This document shows positions 45,020 to 56,169 of a stretch of 64,000 bases of DNA, piece after piece. Within the stretch, counting starts at the first letter, position 1; every line of letters starts with the position of its first letter. A model generated the notes under the pieces. It saw only the letters and a program-made list of their open reading frames with translations, did not search any database and was not told the DNA's origin. The stretch comes from Trichopria drosophilae (Eukaryota > Arthropoda > Insecta > Hymenoptera > Diapriidae): positions 63,627,501-63,691,500 of the forward strand of contig CM059584.1 in the NCBI GenBank assembly GCA_030407085.1, in the 5' to 3' direction. The translations under genes were made by a program, and so were the position numbers.

Positions 45020-45741
45020 CGGGGTTCCAATTAAAAAAAAAAATAATCTTGACCTGAGAATAATCTTCAAGGTAATTTTCAAGGTCAAATTTTATGCTAG
45101 CATTAAATATCCCGGAAAAAATCCTGAAACTTTTGTCTGAAACATTTTACCCGAAAATGACCTCTTGCTGAGTTAATTCGCTGTTCCGGGAGTTTTAAGT
45201 TTGGCCTTGAAATGACATTGCCGAAAAAAACGGCCATAGCATATTTGGACGTAAAATTTTGTGCTCTCTCCGAATCCGTGAAAAAAATAGCAGTTTCCAT
45301 TCAAAAAAACAAACTTGACCTTAAAATAATCTTGAAGGTTATGTTCAAGGTCAAATTCTGTGCTACCATTAAATAGCCCGGGAAAAATCCTTAAACTTTT
45401 GTCTGAAACAATTTCCAAAGAAATGCACACCCTCTGAGATATTTCGCCGTCACGGGAGTTTTAAGTTTCACCTGGAAATGACCTTGCCGAAAAAAAACGG
45501 CCATAGCATATTCGGACGTAAAATTTTGTGCTCTTTCCGAATCCGTGAAAAAAAATAGGGGTTCCCATTTAAAAAAATTAACTTGACCTTGAAATAACCT
45601 TCAAGGTCATGTTCAAGGTCAAATTCAATATCGCCATTAAATAGCCAGGGAAAAATCCTTAAACTTTTGTCTAAAACATTTTCCCCGAAAATGCACTCCC
45701 GCTGAGATATTTTGCTGTTCCGGGACTTTTGGATCACCCTG
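45020..45741. repeat. Right terminal inverted repeat with tandem subunits
   Basis: Reverse complement of the left arm with a few substitutions, again containing several TCAAGGTCA words. Confidence 0.85.
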
Positions 45742-45819
45742 TATATATATATATAAAAGAGAATAAAATGATAAAAATGATAAAAATAATAAAATTATAA
45801 TTAAGATAGTCCTTCTTAC

Positions 45820-46430
45820 CTTAAGACGCTCGAGGGCTAGGAAAAGAAATTAATTAAAGGAGACAAATTTTCTTATTTATAAATATTGAAAGGTTTATTT
45901 AATGTTTATGGAAAATTACATAATTATTTATCTAAAAAGGAAAGGTGCTCCCCACTTTTTTTTTATAATTACAAAAGGGTTAGACGAGATATTCCGTGGA
46001 AGATCTCGTAAATATACAAAAAAAGGGGGGAAGAGTTGTCCAACAATTTGTATGGATTGGAAAGGGAGAAATCCAGGAGTTCGCGTGGACTGGAAGGGGA
46101 TAAGTTCAGCAGTTCGCATAGACTGGAAAGGGTTATAGTCCAGCAGTTCGCATGGACTGGAAAGGATTATAGTCCAGCAGTTCGCATGGAGTGGTAGGGG
46201 AGAAGTCCAGCAGTTCGCGTGGACTAGAAGGGGAGAAGGCTAGCAGTTCGCGTGGACCGAAATAGGATAATAGAGGAGTGAGAGGGGTGGTTCAGTCTGA
46301 GATACGTACTTTTTCCTTGGAGTTGTTCGGGGGCGGTTGATCCTTGATTGGTTGGTTGGTGGCTTTAGGACTGACTGACTGACTGACTGACAGTTTGGTC
46401 AGGGCGCGTGCCCTCTTTTATAGTGGCACG
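45820..46430 (-). promoter_or_regulatory. TATA/initiator promoter and minisatellite exon-like unit
   Basis: On the minus strand: a CCATTGGCC CCAAT-like box (about 46470), TATAAAA at 46422-46416, and TCAGT (46390-46386), the arthropod initiator, about 34 bp further, embedded in four TCAG repeats. Downstream come a minisatellite (46060-46260), an ATTAAATAAACC poly-A-type signal near 45900, and a consensus 5' splice site (CTTAAG then GTAAGA) near 45822. No ORF longer than about 60 codons. This could be an LTR (U3-R-U5) of an unidentified retroelement or the first exon of a non-coding transcript. No transcript data. Confidence 0.45.
46060..46260. repeat. 33/34-bp minisatellite, about 6 copies
   Basis: Unit of the form gtccagcagttcgcatggac then tggaaagggttata. 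The word ttcgc recurs at 46080, 46113, 46147, 46181, 46214 and 46247, giving spacings of 33-34 bp. Confidence 0.88.
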
Positions 46431-46763
46431 AGCAAGGTCTGGGGTGGAAATTCTGTCATACGTGAGGGCCAATGGAGGGGAGCGTGATGCTCGGAGAATC
46501 GTCGAAAGGAGGGCGGCACGAGCGAGCTTCTTACTGAAGCAAAGTGAGCCTTTTTTATAATAATTAATACAATATAATAATTATACAAATATTAATATTT
46601 CTTATAAATAAAACATTTTTAACGATATAAAAAAAAAAGAGATACAATAATTTTTGACAAGACGAAGTATACAATTATTATGACTATTTCCTAGTTTAAA
46701 CCATTGATATTAATGATCAAGAATTGAGATCCATGATTAAAAGATTGTCGATTAAATTGAATA
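46431..46763. other. AT-rich spacer
   Basis: No gene supported. It borders the outer element of the nested stack. Confidence 0.35.
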
Positions 46764-47094
46764 GGGGAGACTGGAGCACATTGGCGGTAAAAATGTTAAA
46801 TCATTTCTTAAAAATTATAAACAGTATTATTCAATTTATATAATATACAATTATGAAGGTGTAAGCCCTACCTCTAAGATACCATGATTAACATTTTAGA
46901 AATATTGCTAGAAAGATAGAAAATAAAGAAAGAATCGGCGGGTTCAAAAGTACAGTAGAACCCCTCTTATTTCCACCCCTCTTATTTCAATTGCCTCTCT
47001 TATTGAATTGTCCAACCCCGCTTATTTGAATCGTTTCCCCTTAGGCCTTTCCCCATCACCCCTCGAACATCTCGATATTCTCGAATCTCGAACA

Positions 47095-47743
47095 ATCTCG
47101 AATGATACGGTTTACAGTGTTTTCCTACTATAGTGCGCAAAGTTCGTTTTTGCGCACGTATTTGCGTGTGCAAAGTGCCACATTCCCACACTTTACTGAT
47201 CTGATAATTTAGCGTGCGGTAAAGAAAATTTGCGTGCGGTAATGAAGTTTTGCGTGCGGTAAAGTAGCGATATAGGTATACAGACATGTAGAATAGACCT
47301 GTCAAAACTTTCATTTGTTTTACTTTTTAATCGCTGTTCTTCAGTACTGAAAACGATAGGTGTAGGTTAATTCTATCTAAAATAGTAATGTAATTGAAAA
47401 TGTCGTAAATGCGAATTCGAATAACAATTTCTATTTATTAAAATTTGTTCAAATTATTAATTGCATTGTAACAATTAATATTCATAACAATTAACAGTAA
47501 TACGATAATAAATCATGTATTATATATATATATTTCTAAGTTTAGTCTATTTATTACAAAAACGTTTACAAATAGTGTTTTGGGTCGAACCCCCCCTCTC
47601 CACCGCCCTTGCACCCGCACTTTAAATGTTGTATATATGTATCGAACTTTGCGCACTTAATAGGAAAAATAGTATACGATACTCGTGCGCTGCGTAGGTG
47701 TTCACACACTCGCTTTTTTATCACCCTCGCTTCGCTCGGGTGA
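47095..47743. repeat. Inverted-repeat insertion with tgcgcaaagttcg ends
   Basis: ttttcctactatagtgcgca at about 47121 is matched in reverse complement near 47645-47672. Three tgcgtgcggtaa words lie at 47210-47265. A hairpin tcaccc-(11 nt)-gggtga lies at 47721-47743. Probably a MITE; edges not resolved. Confidence 0.45.
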
Positions 47744-48347
47744 CAAACTTCGCTCGTGTAGGAAATACCTACTTTGCGCACTCATATCGTAATGTACTAT
47801 TACACCATCAATGTTGTACGGTGTAAATACCGTTTAACCTAAATTTTCAAACTTAACTTTCACCACTTTCACTAATCATATTTGCAAATTTCGGTTAAAT
47901 ATTGTCTCCTATATTCATTTCGGTCTTAATCACAGTGTATTTGTTTGTAAAACCAAAAATTGTTGATACATAATTATTATATTGTATTATATGTATTAAA
48001 TTGCATAATGTAAATATAAAATGTTTATTTCTTCACTCGAATGCAGGTATAAATGACCATATTCGCAAATAAATGCGAAATATTGCAGCCTTTATTTATC
48101 ACATAAAGGCACGAGTTGTGATCTCGCTACATTTGTATCCAAATTTAAAATTCTCTACACATTTTTTATATATATGATGTCTAACAAAAATAAAAAGATA
48201 TTAGATATTATCACCTAATATTAAAGTGTTAAGTAGAAAATATAAATTTTTTTAAGCGATAGAACCTTTCACACGTAACCGGTATCACAAGTGAAACACT
48301 TTCTAAAAACATTTATACTAATAAATTCATAATATTTAATAACAGCA

Positions 48348-49349
48348 CTACAAAAACATTTCATCCTCCATAGCAACTTCATTTATTATTCGTTGCATAA
48401 ATTGCATGGCGGATAGGTGCTCTTGAGAAAAATCCCATCGACTTATGATCCATCGATAAAATGTTTCGCATGCTTTTCTTGCTTCCATGCTAGACGGAAT
48501 CTCCAAATCTTGATCATTGTCAGTCTCTTCATCGTTATCGTTGAGCTCTACAGTTGTATCAGAAACGATTTCTTGAGGTGAACGGAATTCCCAACCTTGG
48601 GCCATATTATCAGAAAACAACCATGATTCCGCTGTGCTGACTGTTATCGAAGCCAATTCAGGAATTTCATGCATAATGGACACTACATCTTCGACTATTC
48701 CATTGTTGGATTCTTCTATGTGAACTAAAGTCGGACCAAGGAGTTTGTTCCATGCATTTGATAAATTTACCTCGGTAAGCATTCCCAAGCTTCCGAAACA
48801 AACATAATACATTTATAAATATTTAAACTTCGACTGAACTCTTGAACTTTTGGAAGCGGATTTGACAACAAAAGCTCTCGTAGCATATTTTTGCGATAAA
48901 GTCTGAAAATGATACGTAAATGATTAACTTTTATACAGACATAAAATACTTTTAATTTTGATAGAAATGTTGTTTCTTAAATTTTACAATATGACAGATT
49001 TATTTATTTTATTGCGTTTGAAAATGATCATGCAATTTTGAATTTTATTTTTATTGATGGTTATTACTTATTGTAAATATTATATGAACTTTGTTTTTGT
49101 TAAGTTTTGAAATAATTGTATAATTTTAAGCACAATTTTAAATACCTTTTCAGTTTCTCGATCACACCCTGGTCCATTGATTGCATGATACTGGTGACGT
49201 CAGGAGGTAAAAATATTACCATACAACGATCGCTGATGGCATTTAAAACATCGGCATTAGGATGTGTTGGAACGTTATCCAGTATTAGTATACATTGTTT
49301 TTCATCTTGATGTTTTAAAATTATTTCAGGTAGAAATACCTCTTTGTAC
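48348..49349 (-). pseudogene. Tigger/pogo-like transposase, C-terminal part
   Basis: From 49349 downward: KEVFLPEIILKHQDEKQ, second catalytic Asp in CILILDNVPTHPNADV, third in VIFLPPDVTSIMQSMDQGVI, then LKRYLK. A decayed stretch of about 290 bp (48813-49100) follows. The open C-terminal block (48812-48348) has acidic DNDEETDNDQDLE and the terminal RWDFSQEHLSAMQFMQ, stop at 48348. This order is that of Tigger/jerky-type DDE proteins. The codons at the break join perfectly (KWY plus KEVF) with the N-terminal part at 58.33 kb once the intervening element is removed. Confidence 0.85.
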
Positions 49350-49398
49350 ACTGAAAATAATTTTAGAACGCCGCGCTTAGACGGTACATAAACGAACT

Positions 49399-49914
49399 TG
49401 TTCGTCGTTGTAAACATCGCACTTGTCGTTTAAATAAACCGCGCTTTTGTTTTGCGTTATCATAATTTCGCTGCTGCGCACTGCCTGCTGCCCCTTATCC
49501 TGTTTAGTGACGTCACCGCTAGAAACCAAGCGGAATGATGTGCCGCCGGTTGCCAGATCGCTCCCGACTGCGGAACAAATCGCGTCTCGCGCTTTCACAC
49601 TTATTTTGTTAACCGACGCTCTAATTAGTACCGCGTGTTACATGCCGCACCGTTTACTCTCATCGATTCTATGTAAACCTCATCTTGTGATTCTTTGTGA
49701 AAAAAAGAAATAAAGTGTTCGCAGGTGTATGTGGAGCCAAGCTGTATAACCTTATTACCATTCAAGTGTGGCACAAAACCTCTAAGTTGCTCCCCTCCCC
49801 TTTTTTTTTATTTGTTCCTTTCAAGAAGTTTGGGAACCTGGATGTTGAACGTGTCTCAGAAAGAAGACGCGTTTAAACTTTGTTCGAACTCTGTTCAACT
49901 TGTATAAACCAACA
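49399..49914 (+). repeat. Left LTR of BEL element
   Basis: Begins TGTTCGTCGTTG, ends AACCAACA. Contains an ATTTCGCTGC region and AAATAAAG poly-A-type signal near 49706. Directly preceded by the GAACT duplication. Confidence 0.93.
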
Positions 49915-50415
49915 AAGTTTTTTTGGCGATCCTGCCAGGATCTCGGGCTTTACTTCCTCTAGGACCAAAACTGCAAAATGGGAAGAAAAGGGTGAATCAT
50001 TGGAGTTTTGTGTTACAAAGTGCTAGTGTGAAAGTGCTCATTTTTTCAGTGATTTTCAGTCATTTTCAGTGAGTTCTTTGTTTGGTAATCTAGGATTACA
50101 GCGTGGTTGTTCAGACGGATCGCTGTACCTCCCACCGCAAGCCGCGCCACAGCCTTTGTCTTGGTCGTTTCCAGTGCCGTTTCTCCCACTCCATGGGACG
50201 CCACCGTTGTTCGACATCCTCACCAGTGCCGCTTGCTTGAAAGACTCGGGACCATCGCCGCCGCACTCTGGCCGCCGCGCCCCTCCATCTCTTCTCCACA
50301 GCGATCCGCTAATCATTGATAAACAAGGACAGATTCCACGGATCGGGAAACGTCACGACTACTACGACCACTCTCTCTCGTTACTTCAGAGGCTTCAACT
50401 TCACTTTGCTGCAAA

Positions 50416-53400
50416 ATGGACGATGACGATACTCATCCTGCATTCGATGGACTGGTTGCTGCACAGGATAGCAATTTCGCCAGTATCAGACGAACTCAAA
50501 CCAATCTTCCCTCACCATCTGATTATACCATCGCAAAGTTAAAAGTGCACATAAAATATTTGTCAACTTTGTGGAGTGAATGCCGACACAATCACGCTCG
50601 CCTGCTTCAGATGGCTTCGGAAATTGAACGCCGTCATCCTTACTTTTCGGAAAAGCAATTCGAAAGTCACGAACTACTGTTTCTGGAAATTGTTGGAAAT
50701 TTGGAGGAAGTTTTAGAGGCGAATGCTCTTCATAGACCTGCACCGATTCAAGGAGAAGCCCACGAGGATGATTCAACACTGAACCCACGTGTCAACGCTG
50801 CTTCAACGAGTCAACTTCCAAGATTGGATATTCCGAAATTTCAAGGCGATTATGATAAGTGGACTTCTTTTTACGACCTCTTTAAATCTATTATAGTAGA
50901 TGATGTGTCGATCGACAATGTTCGCAAGTTACATTATCTCAAAACTTCATTATCCGGTGAACCATTGTCTATGATAGATCATCTACCGTCTACCAATGAT
51001 AATTTTCTTATTGCGTGGAAAACTCTTTCGGAACATTTTTCTAATAAACGTTGTATTTTGGAAAAACACTTACAATCGCTTTTCGGTTTGCCTGTAATTA
51101 AAAGGGAAGCAGCCCATAGTTTGCGGGAACTGCACCATAAAACGGTAGCAATTTTAGGCGCTTTAGGAGCACTCGGCCTTCCCGTAGGTCAATGGGATGT
51201 GATAATTGTGCATCTGACTGTCTCGAAACTTGATCCGAATTCTCGAAAATCTTGGTCGCTTAGCATGGGATCTAAGACAGAATATCCGACGTTCGGTGAA
51301 TTAAAACAATTTTTGATCTCTCGCGCTCGTGGTTTACAAGATTCCCAAGATTCGAGTTTCGTGTCAAGTTCTATATCTCATTCGTTTAATGACAGTAAAT
51401 CTGAAACGCGCCAAAAATCACAGCTGCAATCTCACGCAGTAACCGCGGGAGTACGTCAGTGTGTGTGTTGTACAGGTGATCACATGCTTCACATGTGCAA
51501 ACGCTTTAAAAACTTATCTGTGTCTAAACGTTCAGAAATCGTAAAACGAAATCGACTTTGCTGGAATTGCCTTAAAGCGCATCCAAATAGCAGTTGCCCG
51601 AGTAAATTCACATGTTTCACTTGTCATCGGTCACACCATACGTTGCTGCATCGCGAGGGGGTTAGTCAGTCGACGAGTTCGGGGAATTCAGAACAATCGT
51701 CTATAATTTCGCCAACTATCGAACCAACGCCGACTTCGTCCGAATCTGATAACGCGGTTCTCACTCATTGTGCGTCGAATAAAGCGATTCGACCTGCGAG
51801 CATCTTATTAGCTACCGCTTTAGTTTGTGTTAGCGCCGACTCGGGAAAATCATTGTGCGTCCGCGCTCTCATAGATCAAGGTTCGATGTGGACGTTTGTT
51901 TCTGAAAACCTAGCTCGCGCTTTAAGTTCTCGTTGGTTACGAGTTTTTACAACAATTTCGGGAATCGGTTCGTCGAATCACGCAGTGAGCATTCGAATTT
52001 CGCCTCGGCAGTCTTCGAATGCCTCCTTTACAACGAATGCTCTCATTATGAAAAAACTGACTGCTTACGTCCCTTCCAGTAAATGCGATTTGTCGAAATG
52101 GAAACACTTAGATGGGCTTAATTTAGCTGATACCGATCCGGGAAGCTCCGAGCCGATACAGCTGATAATTGGCTCTGATCTTTACGGCACCCTTCTCATA
52201 GACGGGCTCATAAAAGGCCCGAAAGGTCAACCGACTGCACAAAATACTGCACTCGGGTGGATTTTGTCAGGTTGGACCACCGCTCCCTCCGCAGTGTCCT
52301 CCGTTCACACGTTTGTACACCACTGCGCAGGAACCAAACGATTAGAAACAGCACTCCGACGTTTTTGGGAAATGGAGGAAGTGCCTGTACTAAAACCGTT
52401 ATCCCACGACGACGAAATCTGCGAGAAACATTTTCGCGAATCACACAGTCGCAACAGTACCGGTCGTTATGTCGTACGGTTGCCATTTCATACTAATTGC
52501 ACAAAGAATATCGGTAATACTCGAAAGTCAGCTGTTCGCATTTTTGGCGCAACTTGAATCGCGTCTTTCTCGTCGTCCTGATGATTTACGTGCCTACTTA
52601 GAGTTCATGCAGGATTATGAATCCCAAACGCATATGAGCCCGGTTACTTATGACTCTTCGTCTTACCCAGTGGAATACTTGCCTCACCACTGCGTACGTA
52701 AAGACTCAAGCACGACCACTAAACTCAGAGTGGTTTTCAACGCCTCTCTGAAATCGTCAACTTCCATTTCTCTCAACGATCTACTCCTAACGGGCCCAAA
52801 ATTACAAGCGGAACTGAGTGACGTTTTGGTGCAATGGCGTACATTTAGGTATGTATTTTGCGCGGATGTCACGCAAATGTATCGTCAAATATTAGTTGAC
52901 CCCCGCGACCGAAATTTTCAAAGAATCTTATGGCGATATAATACGGACTACCCAATCGCTGAGTTTCAACTCAATACAGTCACGTTCGGAGTCTCTTGTG
53001 CGCCGTATTTAGCATTGCGCGTACTTCAGCAACTTAACCTTGATGAAGGATCGAGATTTCCTCTCGGGTCAGATGTTTTTCATCACGGTCTCTACGTTGA
53101 TGATTTCTTATTCGGCGCTGAAAATCCTGAGACTCTTCTCCTCACTCGTGCTCAGTTAATTAATTTATTAAAATGCGGCGGATTTACTTTGTGTAAATGG
53201 GGAAGCAATGTACCGGAAATGCTAACTAATGTGGATACCGCTAACCATGGACAATTTAGAAACACCGATACACTTCACCAAGCGTTCGCTGCTTTCGCTT
53301 ATAGCGAAATTGTATGACCCGCTTGGATGGGTGGCTCCGGCGATAGTAACCGCAAAGATACTATTACAACAGCTTTGGTTGCTGCAACTAGATTGGGATA

Positions 53401-55547
53401 GCCCTTTGCCCGATAGCGTGCGTCAACGATATAACGCGTTTTACGACGTGCTTCCTATCTTAAACAACCTGTCCATTCCGCGCTGGTCCGGGCAAGACTC
53501 TACCGTGAAAATATGCGAACTTCATGGCTTCGCCGATGCGTCGACGGCCGCGTACGCCGCGGTAGTATATCTTCATGTCGTTCGAGCAGATGCTTCGACA
53601 CAAATTACGCTACTTTCTTGTCGGACCAAAGTCGCGCCAATAAAACAGCTTACGGTGCCTCGGTTGGAATTAAGCGCTGCGGTACTTCTCGCACGAACCG
53701 CAACTGCTGTACGCCGCACAAAACAATTCACGACGCTTCCGCTTCACTGCTGGACTGATGCGACTATTGTTTTGCATTGGTTGCGTCAACAACCAGTGAG
53801 GTGGAAAACTTTCGTGGCCAACAGAGTGGCCGAGATTCAGTTGTTGGTTCCCGACGCTGTTTGGCATCATGTCAAGTCGTCCGATAATCCGGCTGATCTC
53901 GCATCACGCGGACTATGTGCTCCAGAATTAATCGGAAATAAATTGTGGTTCGATGGCCCAGCATGGTTATCATCAAAAGACGTTAGTTTTTCCAGCGAAG
54001 TTCCTTCATTACCTTCCGATGCTCCACTAGAACCGCGAGTGCAAGCTTTCATGACGACGCCTACTCAAAATTGTATACTAGACTTGTTGTTACAACGCAT
54101 TTCAAAATGGCAGAAACTCCTTCGTACAGTTGCTTACGTCCTTCGCTGGCGGCAATGTATATCCGGAAAAATCACAAGAGGACCGTTGACTGCTACCGAA
54201 ATTTCGAAAGCGAGAAATGTTATATTTCGCTGCGTTCAGTCGTGTTTATTTAATGAGGAGATTCGCGCTTTAAGTTCAGGTCGTCAAGTCGCCATGAAAA
54301 GCAACATATCCACGCTTAATCCTTACATAGACGAGGATGGTATCCTTAGAGTAGGAGGACGGATTTGCCATGCCGATTTACCTGTCGCAGAGAAAAATCC
54401 ACTGTTACTCAGATCGCATCCAATCGCACGTCTACTTATTACGCACACTCATTATCAGTGTCAACATGGAGGAATGCAGTTAACCTTAAGAACACTGCGT
54501 CAAACTGTGTGGGTCATACAGGCGAAAAAACTTATCCGATCAGTCATATTCCATTGCATCATTTGCGCGCGTCTCAAAACTTCGTATATTTCACAACTGA
54601 TGGGCAATCTTCCAGCTCCACGCGTATTGCGCCCTGAACGTCCATTTACACACACTGGTGTAGATTACGCTGGTCCGCTGCAGGTCAGGATCGCTCGTGG
54701 ACGTGGACAAAAGTCCCATCCAGCTTACATAGCCTTATTTGTCTGTTTTGCTGTAAAAGCAATCCACCTTGAACTTGTTTCTGATTATAGTTCAGAAGCA
54801 TTCATTGCTGCTTTCAAGCGATATGTATCTCGTCGCATGTACAGCGATCAGGGAACAACTTTCATTGGTGCTCACTCGTCTTTAAAAAGAGCATTTTCGG
54901 GCGCAATACACGACAATCAGTTTCGTGACCTATTAGCGAAAGATAGCGTAGAATGGTGTTTCATACCTCCTGCCGCCCCTCATTTCGGAGGACTATGGGA
55001 GGCAGGCGTTAAAAGCATCAAACACCACCTTAAACGTGTTGTTGGGAATCATACTCACACCTTCGAGGAGCTGTCGACATTGCTCTGTGAAATCGAATGC
55101 TCACTTAATTCACGGCCACTTGGCTCGTTAACCGATGATCTTGATAGTTTAGATTCGCTAACACCTGGGCACTTCTTAATTGGAACACCATTAAATGCGG
55201 TCCCTCAGCCCACGGCACTCTCCATTCCGGCAAATAGACTGTCACGCTGGCAACTTACTCGCCAAATGTTTGAGCGGTTCTGGCAGTTGTGGTCGACTGA
55301 CTACCTTCATTCCCTGCAGCACCGTTCGAAATGGAAATTTGAGTCTCAGGCTCTGTCGGTTGGGCAGCTTGTATTGATTAAGCGGCCGAATTTACCGCCT
55401 AATAAGTGGCCTCTCGCGCGCGTCCTTAAGTGTCACCCGGCTGATGATGGTCTTACGAGGGTAGCTACCCTGCGAACTGCTACTGGCATACTTACTAGAC
55501 CGATCACGCAGCTTGGTCTCCTTCCGACCGACCTTGAGACTTTTTAG
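50416..55547 (+). pseudogene. BEL gag-pol polyprotein, two frameshifts
   Basis: First block (ATG 50416 to 52557, 713 aa): gag helical domain (WSECRHNHARLLQMASEIER), capsid-like LPRLDIPKFQGDYDKWTSFY, Cys/His knuckles (CVCCTGDHMLHMC; CWNCLKAHPNSSC; CFTCHRSHH), then a protease-like ALIDQGSMWTFVS. A frameshift near 52530 leads to the second block (to 53317) with RT: LRVVFNASLKSS, CADVTQMYRQILVDPRD, and catalytic GLYVDDFLFGAEN. A second break near 53240, probably with a small deletion, leads to the third block (to 55547): IAKLYDPLGWVAP, RNase H (LHGFADASTAAYAAVVYLH), integrase zinc site (HYQCQHGG; HCIICAR), core GVDYAGPL, MYSDQGTTFIG, and PHFGGLWEAG with the Glu. A few residues look missing before SDQG. 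The polyprotein is otherwise complete but not translatable in one frame. Confidence 0.92.
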
Positions 55548-55653
55548 TTTGTAGGTCTGTAAAATCGTTTGTTCTCGCTACGCAGTTTCCTCTTTCAGGA
55601 ACCATTAATTGTAAGTAATTGCGATGCACGGCAGTGCCTCACGCGGGGGAGAA

Positions 55654-56164
55654 TGTTCGTCGTTGTAAACATCGCACTTGTCGTTTAAATAAACCGCGCT
55701 TTTGTTTTGCGTTATCATAATTTCGCTGCTGCGCACTGCCTGCTGCCCCTTATCCTGTTTAGTGACGTCAGCGCTGGAAACCAAGCGGAATGATGTGCCG
55801 CCGGTTGCCAGATCGCTCCCGACTGCGGAACAAATCGCGTCTCGCGCTTTCACACTTATTTTGTTAACCGACGCTCTAATTAGTACCGCGTGTTACATGA
55901 CGCACCGTTTACTCTCATCGATTCTATGTAAACCTCATCTTGTGATTCTTTGTGAAAAAAAGAAATAAAGTGTTCGCAGGTGTGGAGCCAAGCTGTATAA
56001 CCTTATTACCATTCAAGTGTGGCACAAAACCTCTAAGTTGCTCCCCCCCTTTTTTTTTTATTTGTTCCTTTCAAGAAGTTTGGGAACCTGGATGTTGAAC
56101 GTGTCTCAGAAAGAAGACGAGTTTAAACTTTGTTCGAACTCTGTTCAACTTGCATAAACCAACA
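55654..56164 (+). repeat. Right LTR of BEL element
   Basis: Same TGTTCGTCGTTG start and AACCAACA end as the left copy, with about 1.2% substitutions and a 4-bp deletion (gtgtatgtgg against gtgtgg). Followed by GAACT. Confidence 0.95.
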
Positions 56165-56169
56165 GAACT

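Larger units (their letters stand above)
42435..45741 (-). mobile_element. Mariner-like element with ~0.7-kb TIRs, intact transposase
   Basis: Ends CAGGGTGATCGAAAAGTCCC at 42435 and its near-perfect inverse at 45722-45741, TA on both sides. The arms run about 42435-43100 and 45020-45741 and match at better than 90% by eye. Each arm is built of two to three tandem units of about 265 bp starting aatatctcag, with repeated TCAAGGTCA words. Inside: a GC-rich insertion with GT repeats (43240-43395), an intact minus-strand transposase, and a plus-strand fragment of a diverged relative (44820-45018). Confidence 0.88.
49399..56164 (+). mobile_element. BEL/Pao LTR retrotransposon, nearly complete, young
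   Basis: Two LTRs (49399-49914 and 55654-56164), TG...CA ended, flanked by a 5-bp target duplication GAACT (49394-49398 and 56165-56169). The LTRs differ by about six substitutions plus a 4-bp indel in about 510 bp, so insertion is recent. The internal region holds one gag-pol coding region, now in three frames. Domain order gag, protease, RT, RNase H, integrase is that of BEL/Pao. It is the innermost level of the nested stack. Confidence 0.95.

Noticed and set aside
46510..46560. Possible rRNA-like GC-rich sequence near the promoter unit
   Set aside because: No match to any conserved rRNA segment I know; more likely U3/promoter sequence.
47700..47745. Hairpin tcaccc...gggtga considered as a terminator or tRNA arm
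   Set aside because: Single hairpin inside a repeat insertion in a eukaryotic context; no tRNA cloverleaf.
49447..49713. 88-codon frame occurring twice (also 55702-55968)
   Set aside because: It lies in the two LTRs of the BEL element; the repeat is the LTR, not a duplicated gene.
50056..50542. Frames at the BEL leader (including a 157-codon plus-strand frame from 50069)
   Set aside because: They overlap the true gag start at 50416 in another frame and have no gag motif; leader sequence is the simpler reading.
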